Of a stretch of 25,846 nt of DNA, positions 1 to 8,852 are shown piece after piece. This DNA comes from an uncultured Anaerococcus sp. (GTDB lineage: Bacteria > Bacillota > Clostridia > Tissierellales > Peptoniphilaceae), in contig NZ_CALTTY010000018.1 of assembly GCF_943912385.1 (NCBI RefSeq), forward strand, positions 1 through 25,846. Direction: 5' to 3'. The position numbers and the translations under genes were made by a program. Every line of letters begins with the position of its first letter. The stretch's first letter is position 1. Below the pieces are notes generated by a model. That model had not been told where the DNA came from. It worked only from the letters and a program-made list of their open reading frames with translations, and made no database searches.

Positions 1-1
1 T

Positions 2-1250
2 ATATTTTTTCATGTAGCCTCTTTTCTAGCTACAACTTTTGGGGAGTACTACATCAGGCCAAGAGCTTTTGCAATACTTTGTCGCTTTAGGTGTGCCAGG
101 GCTTGTGGGTATAGGACTGGTGGGCCTGCTTCATATCCTAATCGGAGGAATTTTATTAATCCTAGGCAGCCACTATCTAGCAACCGACCACTCTGATGTA
201 TTTGATGAGATAAGCAACAAGGTTATTTCAAAATTTATGGATTATTCTTTGATATTTACATGCTTTGTTGTAGGTTTTGTAATGATAGCAGGGGCAGGAA
301 GTAACTTAAATCAGGCCTTTGGTCTAAATGAAAACCTGGGTAAAATTATTTGTACTGTCTTAATTATAGTTGTCGGAATGTTGGATTTTGATAAGGTAAG
401 TCAGGTTATCGGGTCATTTTCACCACTAATTGTTGGCTTTGTTCTTATTGGATCTATTTACACCCTAATAAATGCAAAACCAGACTGGCAAGACTTAAAT
501 GCCTTTGCATCAAGTCTTCCATCAAACTTTGAAAATATTGGATTTTCAGTTCTAAACTATTTTGGTATGTGTCTTATGACAGCTGTATCCATGGGCTTTG
601 TCCTAGGTGGAGATGAGCTAAATACAGAAAATGCCGGTAGGGGTGGCCTCATAGGAGGAGCTATTGTAGGAGTGATGGGTTTTCTAATCACCATAACTCT
701 TCTTATCAGGGTTAAGGAAGTCTATACTTTTGATATACCCATGCTTTATATAATAGAAGATATAAGCCCAATATTAGGACTTATAATGGCCGTAGTTATC
801 TTTGGGATGATTTTTAATACAGGAATTTCTCTTTTCTATGCCCTTGCCAGGAGATTTTCAAATGATGACGAAAAGCGATTTAAAATTATGCTTATCCTTA
901 TAACCCTAGTTGGCTTTGCCCTTTCATTTTTAGGCTTCAAAAGACTTGTTTCTATCTTTTACCCTATTATCGGTTATATAGGAATCTTTATGACAGGACT
1001 TTTAATCTTTGCTTACTTAAAGGAAAGGTCTGCCATCAGGCAAGAATCCATGAAGAGGCTGGGTATAAGGCACTATATGAGAAAAAAACTTGACGATGAG
1101 ATTGATTTTTCTAGAAAAGATGAGGCAAGGCTAAATAAGCTAATCGATAGGTCCCATATAGACAATGAACAGATTAATGAAAAGGCCCAGGAAACTATTC
1201 AAGAAGTAATCGACAATGAAGAAGAACTTGAAACCGACCATGATGACTAG
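2..1250 (+). CDS. YkvI-like membrane permease, 5' partial, apparent frameshift
   Basis: Polytopic membrane protein of about 10 hydrophobic segments with a charged C-terminal tail of roughly 65 residues. It resembles the YkvI family of putative transporters, distant relatives of the APC-type amino-acid carriers; the substrate is unknown. The family begins with a first helix ending in a motif like GAGFASGQE. Here STTSGQELLQYF (from base 45) is that motif, but in this frame the only possible start is TTG at 39, which has no ribosome site and would cut off helix 1. The missing helix (HVASFLATTFG) is read in the other frame over bases 2-43. The two join cleanly if one base is removed from the T4G4 run at 37-44. 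The true start lies upstream of the window. The tail is rich in Asp/Glu and presumably cytoplasmic. Family assignment is fairly sure; function is not. Confidence 0.7.
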
Positions 1251-1370
1251 GTAAAATAAGCTGAAATACAAATGAATGTAATCAAGCTTATCCCAAATCG
1301 TCATTCCGACAGAAAATCCTACAAACTAGGGAACAATAGATTTTTTGCAAATAATAAAATTAATCAGAAA

Positions 1371-1395
1371 AGTGCTCTTATATGGGCACTTTTTT
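1371..1395 (+). terminator. Rho-independent terminator after the YkvI-like gene
   Basis: A seven-pair stem (AGTGCTC with GGGCACT, one G-U pair), six-base loop and run of six T. It lies 120 bases after the permease stop. The bases between, 1251-1370, hold nothing recognisable. Confidence 0.8.
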
Positions 1396-1457
1396 CGTCC
1401 TAATTTAATTCAGGGGTATAGTAATTTAATATAATAAAAAATTAAGGAGATGATTTT

Positions 1458-2240
1458 ATTAGCTATTACATAGGATATTTTTTTGTCTATGCCTTCATAG
1501 GCTGGATAATAGAGGTTTCTTTTCATGCAGTTAAGAAGGGTAAGTTCATAAATAGGGGCTTTCTAAATGGGCCCCTGTGTCCGATTTATGGATTTGGAGC
1601 ACTGGGAGTTATATATTTTCTAACGGATATAGCTGAGAGAAGCAAGTTGGTTTTATTTTTCGGTTCAGTTTTTATTGCTACAGCCCTTGAGCTTGTGGGA
1701 GGATTTCTCCTTGAAAAAATCTTCCATAAGAAGTGGCGGGATTATTCTGAGAATCGTTTTAATCTGGGAGGATATATATGCCTTGAATTTTCAATTCTTT
1801 GGGGTCTGGCATGCTTTGTACTCTATGAGGCGGTCCATCCCTTGATTGAAAGTTTATTTGCCTTTTTAAATCCAAAATTTATATTTTATGTAGATATTGT
1901 TTTGATAATAATTTTTTTAGTAGATCTTGTCCTTACAGTGTTGACCTTGGTAGGTCTTAATAAGAAATTTAAGAAAATTGAAGATGCAAGTCTTGATATT
2001 AGGGAGATTTCTGATGATTTAGGCAAACGCGTTTATGATAGGACAATGAAAATTAAGGATAAGAAGGAAGAAATAGAGGAAAACCCAAGGGTCAAAGATC
2101 TTGAGCTTAAGAGAGAAAGGCTTAAACTTGAAATCCTAAACCGCTTTGATAAGGTCGGTGAAAGAAGGATTTTAAAGGCCTTCCCTAACCTCTTAGAAGA
2201 GCTGGTAGATAGGGTAAATAAAGATAAAGAAGGTATTTAA
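1458..2240 (+). CDS. CmpB-type (putative ABC-transporter type IV) membrane protein, probable ATT start
   Basis: Predicted 260-residue integral membrane protein of the family Pfam calls putative ABC-transporter type IV (CmpB). Function is not established. The N-terminal signature is clear: YYIGYFFVYAFIGWIIEV, then a segment containing GFLNGPLCPIYGFG, then three more hydrophobic stretches. About 90 residues of charged, probably helical cytoplasmic tail follow (KKEEIEENPRVKDLELKRER). The reading frame is open from the stop at 1443, and conserved residues begin almost at once, so the TTG at 1647 is far too late. A strong AAGGAGA (1444-1450) sits seven bases before an in-frame ATT at 1458, exactly where the start should be. 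The only nearby ATG (1450) overlaps the ribosome site and reads just seven codons. A TATAAT lies at 1430-1435. An ATT start or an ATG-to-ATT change is inferred. Confidence 0.7.
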   Translation: MSYYIGYFFVYAFIGWIIEVSFHAVKKGKFINRGFLNGPLCPIYGFGALGVIYFLTDIAERSKLVLFFGSVFIATALELVGGFLLEKIFHKKWRDYSENRFNLGGYICLEFSILWGLACFVLYEAVHPLIESLFAFLNPKFIFYVDIVLIIIFLVDLVLTVLTLVGLNKKFKKIEDASLDIREISDDLGKRVYDRTMKIKDKKEEIEENPRVKDLELKRERLKLEILNRFDKVGERRILKAFPNLLEELVDRVNKDKEGI

Positions 2241-2357
2241 AAATATTTTATTAACTCAAAAGAAGGGCTTGGCCCCTAATTTACTAGAAGAAAAAGCCCG
2301 AAGGATAATTTAATCTGAGTCTAGACTACTAGGTAAAATTTAAATATTTTAAACTAA

Positions 2358-2399
2358 AAAAACATCCTTATTTCTTCTCCTCGAAATAAGGATGTTTTT
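2358..2399. terminator. Bidirectional terminator between convergent genes
   Basis: A perfect 17-pair inverted repeat (2358-2374 with 2383-2399, core CATCCTTATTTC) around an eight-base loop. It is bounded by A7 on the left and T5 on the right, so it can terminate both the CmpB-type gene (plus) and the ABC transporter (minus). A weaker GGGCTT/AAGCCC pair lies at about 2264-2297. Confidence 0.85.
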
Positions 2400-2487
2400 A
2401 CTTTGCCTAGCCTCTCCGATCAAATATTATTTAGGACGAAGACTTCCTTTATTTTCTATTCAAAAATTTTCTAATAAGTCTTTAGAC

Positions 2488-5199
2488 CTAGTCAGCGGAA
2501 AGGGCTTCTACTGGGTCTTTTTTGGCGGCTATCCTTGATGGGATTAGTCCGGCTAGGAGGCTTAAGGTTATTGAAATTAATACTAGGATGATTGCTGCCC
2601 CTCCTGGTAGGGTGGAGCTTATATTTGTAAAACCAGACATATTTACCATAATCCTTGTAACAAAGATATTTAAAATATAGGTAAGTCCTACACCGATAAG
2701 ACCTGATAGGAGTCCTATTATTAAAGTTTCTGCCATAAAGACCTTGTAGATATCTCTCTTGCTTGCGCCGATTGCCCTTAGGATACCTATCTCCTTTGTT
2801 CTTTCAAAGACTGAAATATAGGTTATGATTCCAATCATGATTGATGAGACAATGAGGGAAACTGCTACAAAGGCAATTAGTATATAGGAAATTGCAGCTA
2901 TTATGTCTGTAATGGACTTTGAGATAATCCCTATAAGGTCAGTATAGGAAATTTGATCTTCGACTTCCTTATTCTCGTTATATTGGTCTATGAATTTTTT
3001 TACCTTGTCTCTATTTTCAAAATTATCTACATAAATAGATATTACTGAAGGATTTTCTTCGCTTATATAGCCGAGTTCATCTAAGTTTTTCTTGTAGGAA
3101 AAATCTTTTAAAAACTCATCGTAAATCTCAAGCAGGGTATTTTTATCATCTTCTTTTAAGATGTAGTCGATTATTTGCCTATCCTCAGCTTCTTGATTTT
3201 GACCTTGTGGGTTAACTCCAGATAAGGCAAGCTTTTTTCTTTCTTCTTGCATTTTTTCTACCAGGTCTTCCTTGTTTTGTAATATCCAGGCATTTACTGG
3301 TAGAATTTTATTGCCTGAAAGATTTTTAAGATAATCTTTACTTTGATTTATCTTTTCTTCATCATTTTCCGCCCTAAATTTAAGATTATTTAAGACATTT
3401 ATATCCTTATTATTAAGTTGCCTTTTAACTATGTCTTGGTTTTTAACATAGGCTATCATATCTTTGGTAAAACTAGCTGTGTAGGCAAGGGGTGTCCCTA
3501 TCACCCTATTGTCATCGTCATTTACCTTCCTTGCTACGCCCACGATTTTTAGGGTCTTGGCATTTTTGATTTTTTCCTTAACCTTGGACTCATCATCTTT
3601 TATACTAAGAAAACCATCCCCTTCCTTTTCATAATAGTCAGATGGAGTGAGGATTTTGTATTCCTTACCGATTACGTCACTTGGGTTAATGCTTATTTTT
3701 TCGATATCAATTTTTTTATTATCATCTAAATCAGCTAATATTTCTTGGTATTCTTCCTTTTCTAATAATCCTAGCTCATAAAATTTAGACCTAAGGATTT
3801 GGTTGTTATAGTCGGTAAAGAGGATTATTTCAGATGGGTCTTCTGGCCACTTTCCTTCGATTATTTCATATTCGTCTTTTACCATGGATGAAATTTCTCC
3901 GTCCTTATTGGTAATAAGTTGGGAGAAATTTGGGTTTTGATCGCCACTACCAAGACCTGGGAAAAAATTAAAAGCTCCTGGCCTTGTATCTTCAAAGTCC
4001 GACCCATCTGTATTTACTATTTCTCCCTTAGGATCTTCAGTGAAAATATCAAATTTCCCATCATAGCTATAGGAAATAAAGTGCTTGCCAATTTCTTCGC
4101 TTAGTTTATCTTCCCTATCTTCAAGATAGGCCTTAAATTTTTCAAGGTCATTAGTAAGACCAGTGCCTGTTAACTTAGACCTATTTTTTAAGCCTATGTC
4201 ATTTGAATATAATTTTTTATGGTCGGTATTTTCCGAGCTTTCTTCGCCCATATTTTCCAGGGAGGCTAGGTCAATAGAGGACCTTTCTATATTTATCGGA
4301 TAAGATTTTAGGGCATTTTTCTGATTTTCTTCAATAAAGTCACTAGCTCCGTTTGATATTGAAAGAATTAAGGCAATACCAATTATCCCTATTGAACCTG
4401 CAAAGGCAGTAAGCAGGGTCCTGGCTTTTTTATTTAAGAGGTTTTTAAAAGATAGGCCCAGAGCTGTTTTTAGTTTAAGAGCAATCTTTGAAATCTTAAA
4501 ATTATCAGCTGTATCAGACTTTTTATAGGGGTCGGTATCTGAAATAATTTTACCGTCCTTGATTCCAATTATCCTTGTAGAGTATGCTTCGGCAAGGTCT
4601 TTATTGTGGGTTACCATAATTACAAGCTTGTCTTTTGCAATTTCTTTAAGGAGGTTCATAATCTGGAGGGAGGTATCACTATCTAGGGCTCCTGTTGGCT
4701 CATCGGCAAGGAGGATTTGTGGGTCATTTACAAGGGCCCTTGCGATAGCAACTCTTTGCATTTGTCCGCCAGACAGCTCAGATGGCTTTTTGTGGATGTG
4801 GTCCTTAAGACCGACCCTTTCTAAGGCCTTGATGGCCTTATCTTCCATATCGGCTGAGTTTTTATTTGCAAGGGTAAGCGATAATTTAACATTTTCAAGG
4901 ACTGATTGGTGGCTTATTAGGTTATAAGACTGGAAGATAAAACCAATCCTTACATTCCTATAATAGTCCCAGTCCTTATCGGCAAACTCCTTAGTTGACC
5001 TACCATCAATTATCAAATCACCCTCATCATAGCGCATAAGGCCTCCGATTATGTTAAGAAGGGTGGTCTTGCCTCCGCCTGACTGGCCGAGGATTGAAAC
5101 AAATTCATTTTCTCTAAAAGAAATAGACACACCGTCTAGGGCCTTCTGGGAAAAGCCCGCAGTGTGGTAAATTTTTGATATATTTTTAAGTTCTAACAT
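2488..5199 (-). CDS. ABC transporter, fused ATPase and FtsX-like permease (MacB-like)
   Basis: A single 903-residue chain carries both halves of a type VII (MacB/LolCDE-like) ABC system. ATPase domain, residues 1-220: Walker A GQSGGGKTT (38-46), Q-loop Q90, signature LSGGQ (142-146), Walker B ILLADE (162-167), D-loop GALD (170-173) and switch His198. All are intact, so it should hydrolyse ATP. A first transmembrane helix at about 260-285 is followed by a very large, charged extracellular domain (about 290-760). Three C-terminal helices with the FtsX ending (SRIAAKKDPVEALSAD) complete it. Such proteins use mechanotransmission on extracytoplasmic substrates (peptides, lipoproteins, antibiotics); the substrate here is unknown. 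It stands alone, with no accessory membrane-fusion protein or two-component system nearby. The start is ATG with AAAGGA just upstream and a reverse TATAAT at 5221-5226. Confidence 0.9.
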   Translation of the reverse strand: MLELKNISKIYHTAGFSQKALDGVSISFRENEFVSILGQSGGGKTTLLNIIGGLMRYDEGDLIIDGRSTKEFADKDWDYYRNVRIGFIFQSYNLISHQSVLENVKLSLTLANKNSADMEDKAIKALERVGLKDHIHKKPSELSGGQMQRVAIARALVNDPQILLADEPTGALDSDTSLQIMNLLKEIAKDKLVIMVTHNKDLAEAYSTRIIGIKDGKIISDTDPYKKSDTADNFKISKIALKLKTALGLSFKNLLNKKARTLLTAFAGSIGIIGIALILSISNGASDFIEENQKNALKSYPINIERSSIDLASLENMGEESSENTDHKKLYSNDIGLKNRSKLTGTGLTNDLEKFKAYLEDREDKLSEEIGKHFISYSYDGKFDIFTEDPKGEIVNTDGSDFEDTRPGAFNFFPGLGSGDQNPNFSQLITNKDGEISSMVKDEYEIIEGKWPEDPSEIILFTDYNNQILRSKFYELGLLEKEEYQEILADLDDNKKIDIEKISINPSDVIGKEYKILTPSDYYEKEGDGFLSIKDDESKVKEKIKNAKTLKIVGVARKVNDDDNRVIGTPLAYTASFTKDMIAYVKNQDIVKRQLNNKDINVLNNLKFRAENDEEKINQSKDYLKNLSGNKILPVNAWILQNKEDLVEKMQEERKKLALSGVNPQGQNQEAEDRQIIDYILKEDDKNTLLEIYDEFLKDFSYKKNLDELGYISEENPSVISIYVDNFENRDKVKKFIDQYNENKEVEDQISYTDLIGIISKSITDIIAAISYILIAFVAVSLIVSSIMIGIITYISVFERTKEIGILRAIGASKRDIYKVFMAETLIIGLLSGLIGVGLTYILNIFVTRIMVNMSGFTNISSTLPGGAAIILVLISITLSLLAGLIPSRIAAKKDPVEALSAD

Positions 5200-5220
5200 A
5201 TGCTTTCCTTTCTTCTTTTT

Positions 5221-5226
5221 ATTATA
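5221..5226 (-). promoter_or_regulatory. Probable -10 box for the ABC transporter
   Basis: A perfect TATAAT on the minus strand 22 bases upstream of the ABC start. The -35 is weak (TTTGAG on the minus strand, 15 bases away). A separate plus-strand TATAAT at 5252-5257 probably serves the methyltransferase, making this a short divergent promoter region. Confidence 0.4.
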
Positions 5227-5310
5227 CTTCTTTTAATAAGGCTCAAAGGAGTATAATGAAAGCTATGAGATACTTATTAGCAATTTATCTAGAAATAAAA
5301 GGTAGGAGAA

Positions 5311-5928
5311 ATGTTAGATAATAAAGGTTTTGATTTATGGGCGGACGGATATGACGAAAGTGTTGGACTTTCGGATGAGGATAATACATATCCCTTTGCT
5401 GGTTATAAAGACGTTTTAAATGCTATATATAAGGAAGTTTTGGAATCCGAAGCCAAAAAGATTTTAGATATTGGTTTTGGAACTGGGACTCTTACCAGCC
5501 AATTATACGAAAAGGAGCTTGAAGTTTATGGCCAAGATTTTTCAGAGGAAATGATAAAAATTGCCAAAGAAAAGATGCCAAAAGCAAAACTTTTTGCAGG
5601 TGATTTTACAAAGGGCCTTGTAGATTTTCTTAGGGAAAATAAATATGACGCAATAATCGCAACATATTCTCTTCACCACCTTACTGATGAGGAGAAAATC
5701 CCCTTTATAAAGTCTTTAATATCTCTCTTAAATCCAGGCGGGAAAATCCTTATAGGGGACGTAGCCTTTGAAAACCGATACGCCCTAGAGGAATGCAAGG
5801 AAAAGTCCCAAAATTATTGGGATGATGAAGAATTTTATTTTGTATATGATGAACTAAGGGGAGATTTTAGCGGTTTATCCTTCGAAAAATACTCGTTCTG
5901 TGCAGGAGTTCTTACTCTTACAAAATAA
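5311..5928 (+). CDS. Class I SAM-dependent methyltransferase
   Basis: A 205-residue protein with a Rossmann-type methyltransferase core. Motif I is LDIGFGTG at about residues 50-57, the acidic end of strand 2 is in YGQDFSEEM, the next acidic residue is in FAGDFT, and the motif IV region is YDAIIATYSLHHL. The N-terminus (FDLWADGYDESVGLSDED) is typical of small Firmicutes methyltransferases of the YrrT-like group. The methyl acceptor cannot be told from sequence; small-molecule acceptors are common for this fold. The start is ATG with AGGAG at 5304-5308. The following GH13-like remnant begins 31 bases after its stop and may be co-transcribed. Confidence 0.8.
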   Translation: MLDNKGFDLWADGYDESVGLSDEDNTYPFAGYKDVLNAIYKEVLESEAKKILDIGFGTGTLTSQLYEKELEVYGQDFSEEMIKIAKEKMPKAKLFAGDFTKGLVDFLRENKYDAIIATYSLHHLTDEEKIPFIKSLISLLNPGGKILIGDVAFENRYALEECKEKSQNYWDDEEFYFVYDELRGDFSGLSFEKYSFCAGVLTLTK

Positions 5929-5959
5929 ATTTAATTGGAAGTTTAGAAAAGATTGGCAA

Positions 5960-6965
5960 ATGAAAGATCTAGTAATTTTAAAAACAAATCTTAAGGGTTT
6001 TAAAACTTTACAAGTAAATATTAGATTTTACAAGGCCTTGGGAGTGGATTTTGTTGAAATTTCGCCTTTTGAAAGCTTTGGTGAAAAAGAGATTGGGGAA
6101 GTCTTTGTCCTTAATGAATTTTATAAAAAAAATGGACTTGGTCTTATTTTATCTTTTGATATCAAGATTCTTATGGCAGGTCTTTTGGGGAAAAATACTT
6201 CAGGGATAGATTTTTCAGACCCAAAAATCAGGCAAGGTCTTTATCATTTTATTTCTTATCTTATAAAACACAGGATTAGAGCCTTTGATCTTAAGGGATT
6301 AGAAAATCTTTCTACTGGCGCCAAGGATCCGGTAAAGGCTATAAGAGAGCTTAATAAAAATACTTTTTTTAATAAGGATATTTTATCCATGGCAAGGCTC
6401 GATTACGACATTAAGACCCTAATGGCCCTTGCTAACCCAAGCTTTTCCTGTCTTTCATTAATAAGACCAGAAGGAGAAATTCATGATGTTTTATCATTTT
6501 CAAATGACTTCGGTGATATTAGGGCAGGGCTTGCCCTAGGCTTTGATAATTTTCCTAAGCTTAAAATTAATTTTAAAAATTATCCTATTTACGCTAAGAG
6601 ATTTGTCTTCATGACACTTTTTTTCTTAGAATCTAGCATATATAGAAGAAAATTCCTTAGATCTTGAAGATATAAGATTCTTACGAGAGCTTTTTAGTCT
6701 AAAAAAACATATTGCTAAAGAAGCTAGTACTAGGAAAATTTTACCAAAAGAAGATTCTCTTATAGCCTTTATAAGGCAGGCAGACGATGCAAAGGTGCTT
6801 TTTTTAGCAAATAAAAGTGAAAAAGAGGTCCTCCTTGATATAGGTTTTCAGGTCATGGACTATAAGGATTATGAGTTTTTAAAAGGCTCTATTGGCCCTC
6901 GAAAGTTATACAGGACCATAGTTTTAAGGCCCTATGAGGCTCTTGCCTTTCGAAATTGTAAATAG
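5960..6965 (+). pseudogene. GH13 (alpha-amylase family) relative, frameshifted and lacking catalytic residues
   Basis: The first part (5960-about 6634) reads like the N-terminal and barrel part of an oligo-1,6-glucosidase-type GH13: GFKTLQVNIRFYKALGVDFVEISPF matches the usual barrel strand that reads LGVDAIWISPF. A stop follows at 6665-6667. The C-terminal part continues in the +1 frame from about 6630 to 6965 and matches the GH13 C-terminal beta domain (IAFIRQADDAKVLFLANKS, then LRPYEALAF). By eye, the nucleophile region GFRLDV corresponds to AFDLKG, losing both Arg and Asp. The VGE acid/base region becomes MAR, and NHD becomes NYP. So the protein looks catalytically dead as well as frameshifted. 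No good ribosome site precedes 5960. A GTG at 5900 would extend the frame into the methyltransferase gene but has no ribosome site. Confidence 0.65.
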
Positions 6966-7012
6966 AAAAAATAATTGTAAAGTATAAGAAAGTTACTAGA
7001 CAAGGAGATATT

Positions 7013-8173
7013 ATGAAGATAATAGTGATGGGTATGGGCTATGTCGGCTTATCAAATGCAGTCCTACTTGCCCAATCAAATGAAGTGGTAGGCATTGAGA
7101 TTGACCAGGACAAGGTTGATTTAATCAACCAAAAACAATCTCCAATCAAGGACGATTACATAATAGGCTATTTAAAAAATAAGGACTTAAATTTTTTAGC
7201 AAAAACTTCTGGTGATGAAGACTTTAAAGATGCAGACCTTGTAATCCTTGCCCTTCCAACAAACTATGACGAGGAGGAAGGTTTCTTTGATACATCTTTT
7301 ATAGACCAGGCTATTTCTAAGATTAAAGATATTAGAAAAGACCTGCCAATCCTTATAAAATCAACTATTCCTATAGGTTTTACTGAAAGGAAAAATAAGG
7401 AATATAAGACAGATAATATAGTTTTTTCTCCAGAATTTTTAAGAGAGGGTAGGGCCCTTTATGATTCCTTAAATCCATCAAGGATAATTGTATCTGACAC
7501 AAGGGATTTAGGAAACATGGTAGCTCAGCTTTATAAAAAAGAAGCCTTAAACGATCCAGAAATAATCCTTATGGGTAGGAATGAGGCTGAAGCTGTAAAA
7601 CTCTTTGCCAACACCTACCTTGCTATGAGGGTGTCATACTTTAATGAACTAGACAACTTTGCAATGGCAAAGGGCCTTGATACTAAGAGTATTATCAAGG
7701 GAGTTTCAGCTGACCCTAGGATAGGAGACCACTACAATAACCCATCCTTTGGATATGGAGGTTATTGCTTGCCAAAAGATACCAAGCAGCTTTATGCTAA
7801 TTATGGGGATATACCAACTTCTATTTTTAAAGCCATTATTGACTCAAACGAGCTAAGAAAAACCTATGTTAGCGATGATATTTTGCTTAAGAATCCAGAA
7901 ACTATTGGAATTTATAGGCTAGTTATGAAAAAAGGTTCGGATAATTTTAGAAAATCTGCTATCTTTGATGTGATAAAAAATCTCAAGAAAAAAGGAGCCA
8001 ATATTGTTATCTATGAGCCAAACCTAGCTGGCGATTACTTTGAAGGAATGAAATTAATCCGTGACTTAGATGAATTTAAAAAGGTAGATTTGATAATTGC
8101 AAATAGGGTTGATGATGACCTAGAAGATGTAAGGGATAAGCTTTACACTAGAGATTTGTTTGAAAGGGATTAA
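7013..8173 (+). CDS. ugd: UDP-glucose 6-dehydrogenase
   Basis: Oxidises UDP-glucose to UDP-glucuronate with two NAD+, supplying precursors for surface polysaccharide. The 386-residue length fits the short bacterial (HasB-like) form. The N-terminal NAD-binding motif is GMGYVG (7-12). The catalytic loop FGYGGYCLPKDTKQL places the nucleophilic Cys at 252 with its neighbouring Lys and Asp. The substrate-region motif SPEFLREGRAL is at 139-149. A GDP-mannose or UDP-ManNAc dehydrogenase is possible, but the match is closest to Ugd. AAGGAG at 7002-7007 lies five bases before the ATG. The next gene begins one base after its stop, so the three genes 7013-9781 form an operon. No glycosyltransferase or capsule gene is nearby. 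Confidence 0.9.
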   Translation: MKIIVMGMGYVGLSNAVLLAQSNEVVGIEIDQDKVDLINQKQSPIKDDYIIGYLKNKDLNFLAKTSGDEDFKDADLVILALPTNYDEEEGFFDTSFIDQAISKIKDIRKDLPILIKSTIPIGFTERKNKEYKTDNIVFSPEFLREGRALYDSLNPSRIIVSDTRDLGNMVAQLYKKEALNDPEIILMGRNEAEAVKLFANTYLAMRVSYFNELDNFAMAKGLDTKSIIKGVSADPRIGDHYNNPSFGYGGYCLPKDTKQLYANYGDIPTSIFKAIIDSNELRKTYVSDDILLKNPETIGIYRLVMKKGSDNFRKSAIFDVIKNLKKKGANIVIYEPNLAGDYFEGMKLIRDLDEFKKVDLIIANRVDDDLEDVRDKLYTRDLFERD

Positions 8174-8174
8174 G

Positions 8175-8852
8175 ATGACAGAAAAGAAAAAAGTACCAGA
8201 AGTATATTCAAAACTGAGAAAATCCTTTGTAAAAGTCCCAGAAGAGATTTATAAGGCAAGTGGGATTAAAATCTTTGATAAGAGGATAAAGTCCTTGCTT
8301 TTTACCACTGACCTTGCCATAATTAGGAACTCAAACGCCGATTCAATTATGGCGGTCTACCCTTATACACCCCTAAATTCTATAACAGAAGCCATTATTT
8401 CTATAGCCTCTGTTCCTTGCTTCATAGGGGTAGGGGGAGGTACAACCCAGGGAGCAAGATCGAGGGCCATAGCCTATTACGCAGAACTTGCAGGAGCCTA
8501 CGGGATAGTAGTAAATGGACCCATACCCCATGAGGATATAAGCGTCATATCGAAATTTGTCGATATACCAGTTATAGCAACTGTTACCTCCCTTAAAGAT
8601 AATTACAAGGCAAAAATTGAAGCGGGAGCTAAGATTTTAAACGTATCGGGAGGTAAGTATACTGCTGATCTTCTAAGTCATATCAGAGCTGATATAGGTG
8701 ATGATTTCCCAATTATTGCTACAGGGGGCAAGACAGGAGAGTCAATCATGAACACAATAGAAGCTGGGGCTAATGCCATTTCCTATACACCGCCGTCTTC
8801 TTCTGATGTTTTTGGGGCAATGATGGATGAATATAGAAATGAGGACGTCTAA
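8175..8852 (+). CDS. Predicted beta/alpha-barrel protein of unknown function
   Basis: A 225-residue soluble protein that I do not recognise by function. Its pattern suggests a phosphate-binding beta/alpha barrel: alternating short hydrophobic strands (VPCFIGVGGG, YGIVVNG, IPVIATV, AKILNVSGG, FPIIATGG) and helices. The late motif ATGGKTGESIMNTIEAGANA resembles phosphate-binding loops of KDPG-aldolase, ThiE or TrpF-type barrels. Similar genes have, as I recall, been labelled only 'hydrolase' in anaerobic Firmicutes; this is not verified here. The start chosen is ATG 8175, with AAAGGG at 8163-8168. The TTG at 8160 would overlap ugd and is less likely. Its stop shares one base with the start of the P1 peptidase (TAATG), so the two are probably translationally coupled and may act together. 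Confidence 0.75.
   Translation: MTEKKKVPEVYSKLRKSFVKVPEEIYKASGIKIFDKRIKSLLFTTDLAIIRNSNADSIMAVYPYTPLNSITEAIISIASVPCFIGVGGGTTQGARSRAIAYYAELAGAYGIVVNGPIPHEDISVISKFVDIPVIATVTSLKDNYKAKIEAGAKILNVSGGKYTADLLSHIRADIGDDFPIIATGGKTGESIMNTIEAGANAISYTPPSSSDVFGAMMDEYRNEDV

Noticed and set aside
1647..1649. TTG at 1647 as start of the CmpB-type protein
   Set aside because: Conserved family sequence and a strong ribosome site lie far upstream.
4559..4927. Open frame opposite the ABC ATPase domain
   Set aside because: Antisense shadow of the conserved ATPase coding sequence; no ribosome site or family likeness.
5900..5960. GTG at 5900 as start of the GH13-like gene
   Set aside because: No ribosome site, and it overlaps the methyltransferase; the family-like sequence begins after 5960.
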